Assembly: GCA_024707255.1 (NCBI GenBank)
Contig: JANQAC010000001.1
Coordinates: 372,001-436,000, forward strand
Length of the DNA: 64,000 nt
Direction of reading: 5' to 3'
Origin: Asticcacaulis sp.
GTDB taxonomy: Bacteria > Pseudomonadota > Alphaproteobacteria > Caulobacterales > Caulobacteraceae
Shown here: positions 55,287 to 63,610 of the stretch, one piece after another
Layout of the letters: every line of letters starts with the position of its first letter
How positions within the stretch are numbered: position 1 is the stretch's first letter
Notes under the pieces: model-generated
The model's input: the letters and a program-made list of their open reading frames with translations, nothing else
The model's database searches: none
What the model was told of the DNA's origin: nothing
Position numbers and translations under genes: made by a program

Positions 55287-55390
55287 TCGACAAGATGCTT
55301 CATGATCCGTTTCTGCTGATCTGCGGCGGCCTGTTTATCGCCATCGCCCTGCTGATGCTGGTGCAGAAACTGCGGAACAGAGATCCATAA
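55283..55390 (+). CDS. 35-residue small membrane protein
   Basis: ATG 55283 overlaps the previous stop (ATGA). The product begins MIDKMLHDPFLLICGGLFIA, continues as one hydrophobic helix and ends in a basic tail QKLRNRDP: a single-pass small membrane protein. The stop codon lies within the first hairpin of family A copy 9. Confidence 0.6.
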   Translation: MIDKMLHDPFLLICGGLFIAIALLMLVQKLRNRDP

Positions 55391-55457
55391 CACATAGTGT
55401 TATGGTAAGGGCGACGCCCGCCGCCGCTGATGCGGCGAGCCACGCGGCGTTTGAGCT
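55385..55457 (+). repeat. Family A structured repeat, copy 9
   Basis: Hairpin CCATAACA-CATAG-TGTTATGG includes the stop codon of the 35-residue gene; then TAAGGGC-GAC-GCCC, GCCGC-TGAT-GCGGC, GCC-ACGC-GGC and TTTGAGCT. The cleanest copy of the architecture. Confidence 0.82.
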
Positions 55458-55460
55458 AAA

Positions 55461-55787
55461 TCATGCCTCATCCTGGCGGACACCGTCCCAGGGTTCGCGT
55501 TTGACCACATACTGCAGCGGCCAGACGTTTTCACGCGAGCGCCCGCAACGGGGGCAGTCGGTTTCGTGCGGCTCGAACACGCCGTAGAAAAAATTGCCGC
55601 GATCGGCGCCCTTGGTATCGACATGCTTGCCGCAGCGCGGGCACAGAAAGAAGAACTGCGAGATGGCAATGCCAAGGAAGGCGAAGGAGAAGGCCAGCGG
55701 CGCGGTATCGCCCAGCGCACCGATCAGGCAGATCGGCAGCAGGATCAGATAGATGATGGCGCGCGTGCGATAATTCAATTCGAGCAC
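55461..55787 (-). CDS. Membrane protein with double CxxC zinc ribbon
   Basis: 108 residues from GTG 55787: two hydrophobic segments (AIIYLILLPICLIGALGD and LAFSFAFLGIAISQFFFL), then CPRCGKH and CPRCGRS, a likely zinc ribbon on the cytoplasmic side. The open frame to ATG 55859 would translate a family B repeat, so I prefer the GTG, which itself lies at the repeat edge (GTGCTCGAA). It follows folP on the same strand. Function unknown. Confidence 0.6.
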   Translation of the reverse strand: MLELNYRTRAIIYLILLPICLIGALGDTAPLAFSFAFLGIAISQFFFLCPRCGKHVDTKGADRGNFFYGVFEPHETDCPRCGRSRENVWPLQYVVKREPWDGVRQDEA

Positions 55788-55833
55788 TTTCCGAAAAGTG
55801 TCACGCACTTTTCGGATTAAAAAGTGCGTCAAC
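55782..55833. repeat. Family B palindromic repeat (CCGAAAAGTG type)
   Basis: GAGCACTTTCCGAAAAGTG and GCACTTTTCGGATTAAAAAG, matching the second half of the copy at 34041-34141 in inverted order. It lies between folP and the zinc-ribbon gene and overlaps the start codon of the latter and the stop of folP. Confidence 0.7.
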
Positions 55834-56659
55834 AAGAATGTCCTTGGAGCGCGCTCCATACCCGCATGGCCTGCCTCATGGCAAGCACATCATGGACTCG
55901 CACCATTTTAGCGCCATTGGCAATGGCGTGCAAATGCACCGCCAAGGTGCCGCCGATGCGGTTCTGGGCAGCCGAAGCCACGCCCCCTTCCCGTTCTTCC
56001 AGAGCGGCGATAAAGCGCTTGCGCGAGGCCGCCATCAACAGCGGAAAACCGTGCGAGGCCAGCCGGTCCGTGGCGCGGATCAGGGCCAGGTTGTGATCGA
56101 GCGTCTTGCCGAAACCGATGCCCGGATCGAGCCAGATACGGTCAGGCGACACGCCTGCCCGTATGGCGGCCTCGGCACGCGCCAGCAGCCAGGCTTCCAC
56201 CTCCGCCACCACGTCATCATAGTGCGGTGCGGCCTGCATGGTGCGCGGCTCGCCCTGCATGTGCATCAGGATAATATCGCCACCCAGTTCCGCCGCCACG
56301 TCGAGGCTTTCCGGCGTATGTGTAAGCGCCGTGACATCATTCCAGACGCTGGCGCCGGTCTGAAAAGCCGCGCGCGCCACTTCGGGCTTGAGTGTATCAA
56401 CACTGATCGCGCCCGGCCATTCGGCGGCAATGGCAGCGATGACCGGCACAACGCGGGCGATTTCCGCTTCGGCGCTGACCGGTTCAGCCCCCGGCCGCGT
56501 GGATTCCCCGCCGATATCGAGCACATCGACGCCTTCCGCGATCAGCCGCCGCGCCTGTTCGAGCGCGTCATAGGTGCCGCCATCGGAAAAGCTGTCGGGC
56601 GTTACGTTGATAATGCCCATGATCAACGGGCCTTTGGCGACGCGGCTGAGCAAGGTCAT
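55829..56659 (-). CDS. folP: Dihydropteroate synthase
   Basis: 276 residues, TIM-barrel enzyme joining pterin pyrophosphate and p-aminobenzoate, the sulfonamide target. GIINVTPDSFSDGG, DIGGESTRPGAEPV, NDVTAL and ILMHMQGEPRTMQ are the family motifs. Its ATG overlaps the stop of the upstream oxidoreductase (ATGA). folE is 11 kb away. Confidence 0.95.
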   Translation of the reverse strand: MTLLSRVAKGPLIMGIINVTPDSFSDGGTYDALEQARRLIAEGVDVLDIGGESTRPGAEPVSAEAEIARVVPVIAAIAAEWPGAISVDTLKPEVARAAFQTGASVWNDVTALTHTPESLDVAAELGGDIILMHMQGEPRTMQAAPHYDDVVAEVEAWLLARAEAAIRAGVSPDRIWLDPGIGFGKTLDHNLALIRATDRLASHGFPLLMAASRKRFIAALEEREGGVASAAQNRIGGTLAVHLHAIANGAKMVRVHDVLAMRQAMRVWSALQGHSC

Positions 56660-57524
56660 TTCAGGCCGGCATCCCGGCTGGCCAGCAGGGACAGGCCGGT
56701 CAGGTCGAGATGGCCTTCGCCGCCATCGACCAGCCGGCCCAGACGTGCCCGCAGCAGGTCATTGAGCGGCATGGCAACGCCCAAACTGTCTGCTACCTCG
56801 CCCGCCAGACGCATATCCTTGGCGGCCAGTACGGCGGCGAAACCGGCCGGCTCGAATTTTTCCGAGACGATCAGCGCGCCATAGTTTTTGTAGATCGGTG
56901 CGCCAAACAGGGTCGAGGTCAGGAAGTCGAGCAGGTCGGCCTTTTCGACTCCCCCTTGGCCACCAGCGCCATGGCCTCCCCCAACGCTTCCGTGACATTG
57001 ACGATCAGGAAATTGCCCGCCAGCTTGACCAGATTGGCAGCCGAGGGTTTATCACCAAAAACCTGCACCTTCTGGCCGATCACCTCCAGCAGCGGCATGG
57101 CTTCTTTGATGGCCATGTCGCTTCCGGCGGCCGCGATAAACAGCTTGCCTTCCGCCGCCACGGGCGGACGACCAAATACCGGCGCCGAGACAAAATGCTG
57201 CCCCTTGGCGGCATGGGCCTCAGTCAGCTTGTCGGCCAGGGCCACGCTGATCGTGCTGAGAGATATATGGACACCACCGGCCGACAGACTGGACAAGATG
57301 GCCTCTGACACACCTTCGACCGCCGCGTCATCCGCCAGCATGGTAAAGACGGCATCGCCCCGGCTGGCCTCGGCCGGTGTGACGGCGCGGAGCGCACCGC
57401 CGGCGACCAGCGGGTCGGCCTTTTCCGGCGAACGATTCCACACCGAAACCTCGTGCCCCGCCCGGATCAGATTCGGCGCAATCGCCGCCCCCATACTGCC
57501 CAAACCGATAAAACCAACCTTCAT
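56656..57524 (-). CDS. 3-hydroxyisobutyrate dehydrogenase-family oxidoreductase, frameshifted as given
   Basis: ATG 57524 (AGGAGA 7 bases upstream) opens MKVGFIGLGSMGAAIAPNLI, a Rossmann NAD(P) site; the substrate loop and catalytic lysine region (LVKLAGNFLIVNVTEALGEA) follow. At a run of five C on the plus strand (56951-56955) the frame is lost. One more base restores AKGGVEKADLLDFLTSTLFG and a C-terminal domain to ASRDAGLK with a stop overlapping folP (ATGA), 289 residues in all. Such enzymes reduce beta-hydroxyacid or imine substrates; the substrate is unknown. Confidence 0.82.
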
Positions 57525-57534
57525 GGTGTGTCTC

Positions 57535-57846
57535 CTATATTCGTTGTCTCGTGATGCCATGCTGCCCCATTTTAAGGGCTAGTAACCACAAATCCTCGAA
57601 CTCGTTTTGGCTCAACACTTGTTGATCAAAGTTCACTGTTGTCTCCAGCTTCGGCCACGGCTTTTCGGATATCCAACTATAACTCGGCTCCGTGGCTAGA
57701 CTGGAATATTCCATGTAGCCATCACGAAATTCGACGATGACCCGGTGTTCCCAACGTTCGGCGTCTAATTCACTATACCAAATGTACGCGTCATCCTGCG
57801 GTCCCGTTATCCAGACAGATTTTTGATATTCCACCAGCCCCTCCAC
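57535..57846 (-). CDS. DUF6881-like small protein
   Basis: About 103 residues from GTG 57846 (or 99 from GTG 57834). KSVWITGPQDDAYIWYSELD, then WEHRVIVEFRDGYMEYSSLA and SEKPWPKLETTVNFDQQVLS resemble the DUF6881 pattern, seen in small proteins often near toxin/immunity loci. More AT-rich than its neighbours. It sits 12 bases after murB and 10 before the oxidoreductase in the same direction, so it is part of the mur transcript. No catalytic residues seen. Confidence 0.6.
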   Translation of the reverse strand: MEGLVEYQKSVWITGPQDDAYIWYSELDAERWEHRVIVEFRDGYMEYSSLATEPSYSWISEKPWPKLETTVNFDQQVLSQNEFEDLWLLALKMGQHGITRQRI

Positions 57847-57858
57847 GGCGAACTTCCG

Positions 57859-58758
57859 TCAAGTCCGCGGCTTGCCAATCCGCTTGATTTCCCAGTGCAG
57901 GTCTATGCCCAGCTTGGTCATCACATCGGCGCGCACGGCCTCGCCCAAACCTTCCAGCTCGGCAGCGGTGGCGTCGCCGGTATTGATCATGAAATTGGAA
58001 TGTAGTTCCGAGAACTTGGCCGCGCCGAAGAGTTTTCCGCGCCAGCCGGCCTCATCGACGCATTGCCAGGCGCTCTTGCCTTCCGGGTTCTTGAAGGTCG
58101 AACCCCCGGTCTTTTCACGGATCGGCTGGGTCTGCTCGCGGCGGGCGGTGATGGCCTCCATGCGTTCGGTAACGGCGGCGACATCATCCGGCGTGCCCTG
58201 GAAAAGGGCCCCTGTGTAGATCACGCCTTCCGGTTCGGAATGGCGATAGCGGAAACCCATATCGGCATTAGAAATGGTAATGCGTTCACCGGCGCGGGTG
58301 ATGGCGTAGGCCTCGACCAGCACGTCCTTGGTTTCGGAACCATAGCAGCCGGCATTCATGGTCAGGGCGCCGCCGATGGTGCCCGGTACGCCGCGATAGA
58401 ATTCCAAGCCGGCAATGCCGTTTTGCGCCGCTACCTTGGCGACATTGGCATCCAGCGCCGCCGCGCCCGCCTCGATGCGGGCATCGCCGCGCGGCGTGAC
58501 ATCAGCAAAGTTGCGGCCCAGACGGATCACCACGCCGTCGATACCACCGTCACGCACCAGCAGGTTGGAACCGACGCCGATGGTCAGGACCGGGATGCCG
58601 GGATCGAGATTTTTCAGGAATTCGCTGAGATCAGCGGCATCTTCCGGCAGAAAGATAACATCGGCCGGCCCGCCGACGCGGAACCAGGTAAAAGGCGCCA
58701 GCGCGGCGCGGGTCATGATCTTGCCGCGCACCAGCGGCAGGTCGGCGATCCAACTCAT
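57859..58758 (-). CDS. murB: UDP-N-acetylenolpyruvoylglucosamine reductase
   Basis: 299 residues, FAD enzyme making UDP-MurNAc. [55 protein letters not shown] and the catalytic serine region [16 protein letters not shown] with HSNFMIN are intact (type I MurB). It overlaps the ORFan upstream by ATGA. Confidence 0.96.
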   Translation of the reverse strand: MSWIADLPLVRGKIMTRAALAPFTWFRVGGPADVIFLPEDAADLSEFLKNLDPGIPVLTIGVGSNLLVRDGGIDGVVIRLGRNFADVTPRGDARIEAGAAALDANVAKVAAQNGIAGLEFYRGVPGTIGGALTMNAGCYGSETKDVLVEAYAITRAGERITISNADMGFRYRHSEPEGVIYTGALFQGTPDDVAAVTERMEAITARREQTQPIREKTGGSTFKNPEGKSAWQCVDEAGWRGKLFGAAKFSELHSNFMINTGDATAAELEGLGEAVRADVMTKLGIDLHWEIKRIGKPRT

Positions 58759-59243
58759 GAGAGCAATCCTTGTGATTCAAACCATATTTGAATGTCTGGA
58801 TTCTCATCTGAATTTTTAATCAAAAAAACCTTGATACTTAAATTATAAATATCCCTAGCCCAATTCTTCCATTGATAAGCAAGCCGATGCCCACATGCCA
58901 TAGCCTCTTGCTCGGTCATATAAAGCATGTCTGGTCTTCCATCTCCAAAAGTATAGTTTTGCAAGTGTATATGGTTCAGCATCGCTTCAACAGACGCCAC
59001 ACTGGCCTTGTCCTGTTCAAACCATCTATCTGCGCTTTCAGGGTCGAACCGTTCAGCCAAGAACCAACCACCACGATAATTTACCAAAACGGGGCAGGAA
59101 AGTTGCTGGTGAGCTAAAGCGAGCCGAGGCGATGACTCTTCGCTTAAAATGTTGAGCGGACTGTCCCATTCATGAAGTGGCTTAGGCAGACTATCGACAA
59201 CTGATTTTATTGCCGCAATACTTCCCGCCTCCACCCAAGTCAT
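58755..59243 (-). CDS. AT-rich ORFan between murC and murB
   Basis: 162 residues, soluble, Trp- and Asp-rich ([40 protein letters not shown]). No family recognised. Base composition is clearly more AT-rich than murC and murB. It overlaps murC at its start and murB at its end by 4 bases each (ATGA), so it is fully built into the translation-coupled mur operon. Its size and style resemble small immunity-type proteins, like the DUF6881-like gene after murB, but this is only an inference. Confidence 0.65.
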   Translation of the reverse strand: MTWVEAGSIAAIKSVVDSLPKPLHEWDSPLNILSEESSPRLALAHQQLSCPVLVNYRGGWFLAERFDPESADRWFEQDKASVASVEAMLNHIHLQNYTFGDGRPDMLYMTEQEAMACGHRLAYQWKNWARDIYNLSIKVFLIKNSDENPDIQIWFESQGLLS

Positions 59244-60664
59244 GCTTTCAACGCCTCAAGCTGGCCCGGCAGGGCATAAGCCCACTGGGTGATGTCGCCG
59301 GCGCCCAGGCATACCACCAGATCGCCCGGCCTGGCTTCCGCCGCGACCAGACCCGCCAAATGCGTCGGGGTATCGAGTGCCACGGCATGACGATGACCGA
59401 AGCGGTGCAGCCCCTCGACCAGATGCGCCTTGTCTACACCCTCGATCGGCTGTTCGCCGGCGGAATAGACATCGGCCACGATCACCATATCGGCATCATG
59501 GAAGCAGGAGGAGAACTCGTTCATCAGGTCGCGCAGACGCGTATAGCGGTGCGGCTGGACCACGGCGATAACACGGCCCGTGGTAACCTGACGCGCGGCT
59601 TTCAACACGGCGGCGATCTCGACCGGATGGTGACCGTAATCATCGATGACGCGGATACCATCGACCACGCCCGTGGTCGTGAAGCGGCGCTTGACCCCGC
59701 CGAAGCCGGCCAGGCCTTTGCGGATATCGTCTTCGCCGATACCCAGTTCACGGGCGATGGCGATGGCGGCCGTGGCGTTGGAAACATTGTGGTTGCCTGT
59801 CATCGGCAGTTTCAGTTTCTCCCACGCAAAGGCTTCCGCACCGGTCGGCTGGAAAATGACGTCGAAACACGCGCCTTCCGGACCAAATTCAATATTGGCG
59901 CAACGCACCTCGGCCTGCGGACTGACACCATAGGGGATCAGGCGGCGGTTATCGATCTTCGCGGCCAGGGCCTGGACTTCCGGATGATCGATGCAGACGG
60001 CGGCGAACCCATAGAAGGGGATATTCTCGATGAAGTCGCAGAACCCCTTCTTCACCGCGTCAAAATCGCCCCAATGGTCGAGGTGTTCGGCATCGATATT
60101 GGTGACGATGGCCAGGGTCGATTTCAGGCGCAGGAAGGAGCCATCGGATTCATCGGCCTCGACCACGATCCAGTCGCCGTCGCCCACCTTGGCATTGGTG
60201 CCGTAATTGTTGATGATGCCGCCATTGACGACCGTTGGGTCCAGGCCGCCGGCATCGAGCAGAGCCGCCACCATCGACGTGGTCGTCGTCTTGCCATGTG
60301 TGCCCCCTACGGCAATGGAGAATTGCAGACGCATCAGTTCGGCCAGCATTTCAGCGCGGCGCACCAGCGGGATGCGGCGGCGGCGCGCCTCGACCATTTC
60401 CGGGTTATCCTGTTTCACCGCCGTCGAATAGACCAGGGCACAAACCCCTTCCGAAACGTGCGCCGCCTCGTGGCCGATGAATATCTGCGCACCGAGCTTT
60501 TCCAGGCGCTCCGTATTGGCCGAGGCCTTGGCGTCGGAACCCTGCACCTTGTAGCCGATCTTGATCATGATTTCGGCGATGCCGCTCATGCCGATGCCGC
60601 CGATGCCGACAAAATGGACGGGGCCGAGATCGAAAGGCGTCGGGCGCCTGGAATGGAGGGTCAT
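59240..60664 (-). CDS. murC: UDP-N-acetylmuramate--L-alanine ligase
   Basis: 474 residues, first Mur ligase. [20 protein letters not shown], the ATP loop [45 protein letters not shown] and [15 protein letters not shown] are the MurC motifs. Transcribed away from parDE; its promoter must lie in the 135-base gap shared with parD. Confidence 0.97.
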   Translation of the reverse strand: MTLHSRRPTPFDLGPVHFVGIGGIGMSGIAEIMIKIGYKVQGSDAKASANTERLEKLGAQIFIGHEAAHVSEGVCALVYSTAVKQDNPEMVEARRRRIPLVRRAEMLAELMRLQFSIAVGGTHGKTTTTSMVAALLDAGGLDPTVVNGGIINNYGTNAKVGDGDWIVVEADESDGSFLRLKSTLAIVTNIDAEHLDHWGDFDAVKKGFCDFIENIPFYGFAAVCIDHPEVQALAAKIDNRRLIPYGVSPQAEVRCANIEFGPEGACFDVIFQPTGAEAFAWEKLKLPMTGNHNVSNATAAIAIARELGIGEDDIRKGLAGFGGVKRRFTTTGVVDGIRVIDDYGHHPVEIAAVLKAARQVTTGRVIAVVQPHRYTRLRDLMNEFSSCFHDADMVIVADVYSAGEQPIEGVDKAHLVEGLHRFGHRHAVALDTPTHLAGLVAAEARPGDLVVCLGAGDITQWAYALPGQLEALKA

Positions 60665-60745
60665 GGGCGTTTTTCGCAGACAGAATTGAGGTGGGATTCG
60701 GCTTTAGACCATCCGCAACGACGTGTCACTTATCCATTTCAACCT

Positions 60746-60774
60746 TTGACGCCATGCCGGTTCACGGGCATAAT
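60746..60774 (+). promoter_or_regulatory. Sigma-70-type promoter of parDE
   Basis: TTGACG (60746-60751), 17 bases, CATAAT (60769-60774), 25 bases before the parD ATG. Near-consensus boxes with ideal spacing. Confidence 0.65.
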
Positions 60775-60799
60775 CCGGACCGCAAAACAAGGTGCGCAC

Positions 60800-61033
60800 A
60801 TGGGCAAGATGTCGGTATCGCTGGATGAACAATCCTGGTCGTGGCTTGAAGAACAAGCCGGAGACGCGGAGACCTATGTCAATGCGCTGATCCATCAGGA
60901 TCAGCGCCGCAAGGCGGCGGAAGCCGAGTTAAGACGGATGCTTGAAGAAGCTGATAGCAGCGGCGACAGCGAAGCCACAATAGAGGGTATCTGGGCAGAG
61001 ACAGAGGCCGAACATCTGGCGCGACATGGCTGA
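60800..61033 (+). CDS. parD: ParD-like antitoxin
   Basis: 77 residues: ribbon-helix-helix N-terminus MGKMSVSLDEQSWSWLEEQA, then a helical acidic tail that would wrap the toxin. AAGGTG 8 bases upstream of ATG. It overlaps parE by 8 bases. Expected to repress its own promoter. A long open frame running antisense through murC is continuous with this gene but is not itself coding. Confidence 0.85.
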   Translation: MGKMSVSLDEQSWSWLEEQAGDAETYVNALIHQDQRRKAAEAELRRMLEEADSSGDSEATIEGIWAETEAEHLARHG

Positions 61034-61316
61034 TTACAAGCTTAGCCGTAAGGCTGAAGCCGATCTGCGCGCTATAGCCGCCTTTACTGTGGACACTTTC
61101 GGCATCGCGCAGGCAAGAACCTATCGTGATGGATTGCTTGATGCTTTTATTCGCATCTCTGCACATCCCGAAATTGGCGCATCCCTCACTCACATATTTC
61201 CAGATACCCGCCGCCTCGTGCACGGTTCACATATTATTTATTATCGCGTGACCCTGTCTCAGATTTTTGTTCGCCGTATCCTGCATCAGTCGCAAGACCC
61301 ACTTCGTCATCTTTAA
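61026..61316 (+). CDS. parE: ParE-like toxin
   Basis: 96 residues of the RelE/ParE fold: YKLSRKAEADLRAIAAFTVD, FGIAQARTYRDGLLDAFIRI, HIFPDTRRLVHGSHIIYYRV, IFVRRILHQSQDP. ParE toxins poison DNA gyrase; the family name rests on pattern only. It ends 4 bases into the convergent AI-2E transporter gene. Confidence 0.87.
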   Translation: MADYKLSRKAEADLRAIAAFTVDTFGIAQARTYRDGLLDAFIRISAHPEIGASLTHIFPDTRRLVHGSHIIYYRVTLSQIFVRRILHQSQDPLRHL

Positions 61317-62374
61317 TCCACTTTCCGCTTCAGCATCCCCTTGAACGGCTTTTCGCCCTTTCCCTGCGTCACATCCTCGCCCGTATAGAGTCGGCGGATC
61401 AGGGTATATATGATCACCGTCAGCGGCATGGCGAACAGCACGCCCATCGGCCCCAGAAGTCCGGCGAAGCCGATCACCGCGAACAGGGTGACGATCACCG
61501 GAATGGAGGCGATGCTGCGCTGAACCATGGGTGTGATGAAATTGCTCTCCATTTGCGATACACCGACGTAGATGACCAGCGCCCAGATGAAGGTCTGCCA
61601 TCCGGAGACCGCCGCCAGCAGCAGCCCAGGCGCGGCCGAAATCACAGGCCCCACAATCGGCACGAACTGCGCCAGACCGGACACCAGTCCCAGCGCCAGG
61701 GCCGAGGGCACGCCCAGCACGGACAGGCCAATGCCGGTGAGCGTCCCCACAAGCACCATGGAAATGAACTGGCCAACGAACCACAGACGCAGCGCATGGC
61801 CCGCCACATTCATGGCGTCGCGCACCTTTTCCTTGTGCGGATCGGCAATCAGGAAAACCACGCCATCGCGGTACTTGCCGGGGTTGATGGCCAGGATGAT
61901 ACCGGCAATGGTCGCCACCAGCAGATTGGCCAGGGCGCCAAAAACATTACCGGCGATGCTGGGCAGCTTCGACGCCACGCCCCCCGCCTGCTGCCCCAGG
62001 CTCTGCATCTGTTTCTGCACCTCGTCATTCAGCCCCAGTGATACCAGCCGCTTTTGCAGGGCGGCCCAGGCTGCCGGCAATTGTTCGGTCAGGTTATGCG
62101 TCTGTGACACAAGCTCATAGCCGAACAGGGTGAAGGTCACGGTGATGAAGGCCAGCACCAGCACCAGAACGGTTAGTACAGCAAAGGTGTCGTTCAGCGG
62201 CGTGTATTTGATCAGCGGCTCCGCCAGGGCGCGCAGGACAGTGGCGATAACGATCGCCCCGAAGATCAGCAGCCACAGCCCCAGCAGCTTGAAAACCAGC
62301 AGGGCGGCCGCGATGGCGAGGATGACGAACAGCACCCTTTGCATGAAACCGACGCCGAGTGCCTTTTCCATCAC
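61313..62374 (-). CDS. AI-2E/PerM-family transporter
   Basis: 353 residues, about seven to eight membrane segments. The C-terminal core GLVSGLAQFVPIVGPVISAA, YVGVSQMESNFITPMVQRS and GLLGPMGVLFAMPLTVIIYT are the AI-2E family signature. Role is unknown (ion or small-molecule export is reported for relatives). It follows murG by 3 bases, so it belongs to the ftsW-murG unit here. Confidence 0.9.
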   Translation of the reverse strand: MMEKALGVGFMQRVLFVILAIAAALLVFKLLGLWLLIFGAIVIATVLRALAEPLIKYTPLNDTFAVLTVLVLVLAFITVTFTLFGYELVSQTHNLTEQLPAAWAALQKRLVSLGLNDEVQKQMQSLGQQAGGVASKLPSIAGNVFGALANLLVATIAGIILAINPGKYRDGVVFLIADPHKEKVRDAMNVAGHALRLWFVGQFISMVLVGTLTGIGLSVLGVPSALALGLVSGLAQFVPIVGPVISAAPGLLLAAVSGWQTFIWALVIYVGVSQMESNFITPMVQRSIASIPVIVTLFAVIGFAGLLGPMGVLFAMPLTVIIYTLIRRLYTGEDVTQGKGEKPFKGMLKRKVD

Positions 62375-62377
62375 GCC

Positions 62378-63526
62378 CTATCCCTTGATTCGTTTCACGG
62401 TACGCTCGACAAGATCGGCCAGCAATCTGGCCGCATCGGGGCGTGCCACCGATTTCGCCGCACTGGCGCGCATCGGCAAAAGCACAGCCCCTTCGATCAG
62501 GGCACGGATTTCGCTGCACAGCTTTTCCGCCGTCACATCGTCCTCACGAATGACCACGGCGGCCTTGGCGGCTTTCAGCACCTCGGCATTATAGGTCTGG
62601 TGATCGTCGGCGGCGATCTTGAGCGGAATGAGGATGGAGGGCTTGCCGGCTACCGCCAGTTCACAGACGGTGGAGGCCCCGGCCCGGCCGATGACGATAT
62701 GTGCCCGGCCCAGGCGCTCGGCCATGTCGGTGAAGAACGGCGCCACCTCGGCATCGATTTCGGCGTCGCGGTAAATTTTCGTCGCCATGTCGATCTGGTC
62801 GGCGCGCGTCTGTTGCTCGACATGCAGATTTATGCGCAGGGAAACCGGCAGTAGGGCCAGGGCCTGCGGCACGGTTTCGGACAGGATCTTCGCGCCCTGC
62901 GATCCACCCGTCACCAGGATGCGGATGGTCGGATCGATAGGCGGATAGGGTTCGTCATACAGCGCGCGGATATCCGGCCGCACCGGATTGCCAACCACCT
63001 GCACCCGCCCTTCCATCTCCGCTGGCGCCATGCGCAGGACCGGGAAGGCGCAGGCCACGGCATCCACCTGCTTCACCAGTTGACGGTTTGACCGACCGAG
63101 CACCGAATTCTGCTCGTGGATGAGCGTGATATCCTTGCGCCCCAGGGCCGCCATCAGGGCGGGATAGGACGGATAGCCGCCGAAGCCGATCACCGCCCAA
63201 GGCTTCAGGCGTTTGAAAGCCTTGCGTGCCTGCATGATGCCCAGGCCGATCTTGATGGCGGCGCGCGCCATGCCGATCGGATCGCTTTTTTTGAAGGTGG
63301 CCGCGTCCAGCGAAAGGCGTTCAATGGCGGGGAAATTGGCCGCAAAGGCGGCGCCGCGTTTATCCGAGGCCAGGACCACATCCCAGCCCCGCTCATTCAG
63401 TTCGCGGGCCAGGGCCTCGGCGGGAAACATATGCCCGCCGGTGCCACCTGCCGCCACAACGGCCAAAGGCTTGTCGGAAAAGGAAGACGCTTTGCGTCTC
63501 GGTTTGGCTTTTTTAGCGGTGGCCAT
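62378..63526 (-). CDS. murG: UDP-GlcNAc--undecaprenoyl-pentapeptide transferase
   Basis: 382 residues, GT28 enzyme making lipid II. VVAAGGTGGHMFPAEALARE, WAVIGFGGYPSYPALMAALG, LIHEQNSVLGRSNRQLVKQV and VIGRAGASTVCELAVAGKPS are intact. The basic N-terminus (AKKAKPRRKASSF) is a short extension. 84 bases separate it from ftsW. Confidence 0.97.
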   Translation of the reverse strand: MATAKKAKPRRKASSFSDKPLAVVAAGGTGGHMFPAEALARELNERGWDVVLASDKRGAAFAANFPAIERLSLDAATFKKSDPIGMARAAIKIGLGIMQARKAFKRLKPWAVIGFGGYPSYPALMAALGRKDITLIHEQNSVLGRSNRQLVKQVDAVACAFPVLRMAPAEMEGRVQVVGNPVRPDIRALYDEPYPPIDPTIRILVTGGSQGAKILSETVPQALALLPVSLRINLHVEQQTRADQIDMATKIYRDAEIDAEVAPFFTDMAERLGRAHIVIGRAGASTVCELAVAGKPSILIPLKIAADDHQTYNAEVLKAAKAAVVIREDDVTAEKLCSEIRALIEGAVLLPMRASAAKSVARPDAARLLADLVERTVKRIKG

Positions 63527-63610
63527 CTAGTCCCCGGAACCGGCGTACTCAAATCTGGAAATCACCATAGCGGGTTCTGAATAAAAAACTAAATCGTTTC
63601 TGGCCTGTAT

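Noticed and set aside
59210..60799. Long plus-strand frame opposite murC that continues into parD
   Set aside because: Only the last 77 codons have a ribosome-binding site and a known fold (ParD); the rest mirrors murC.
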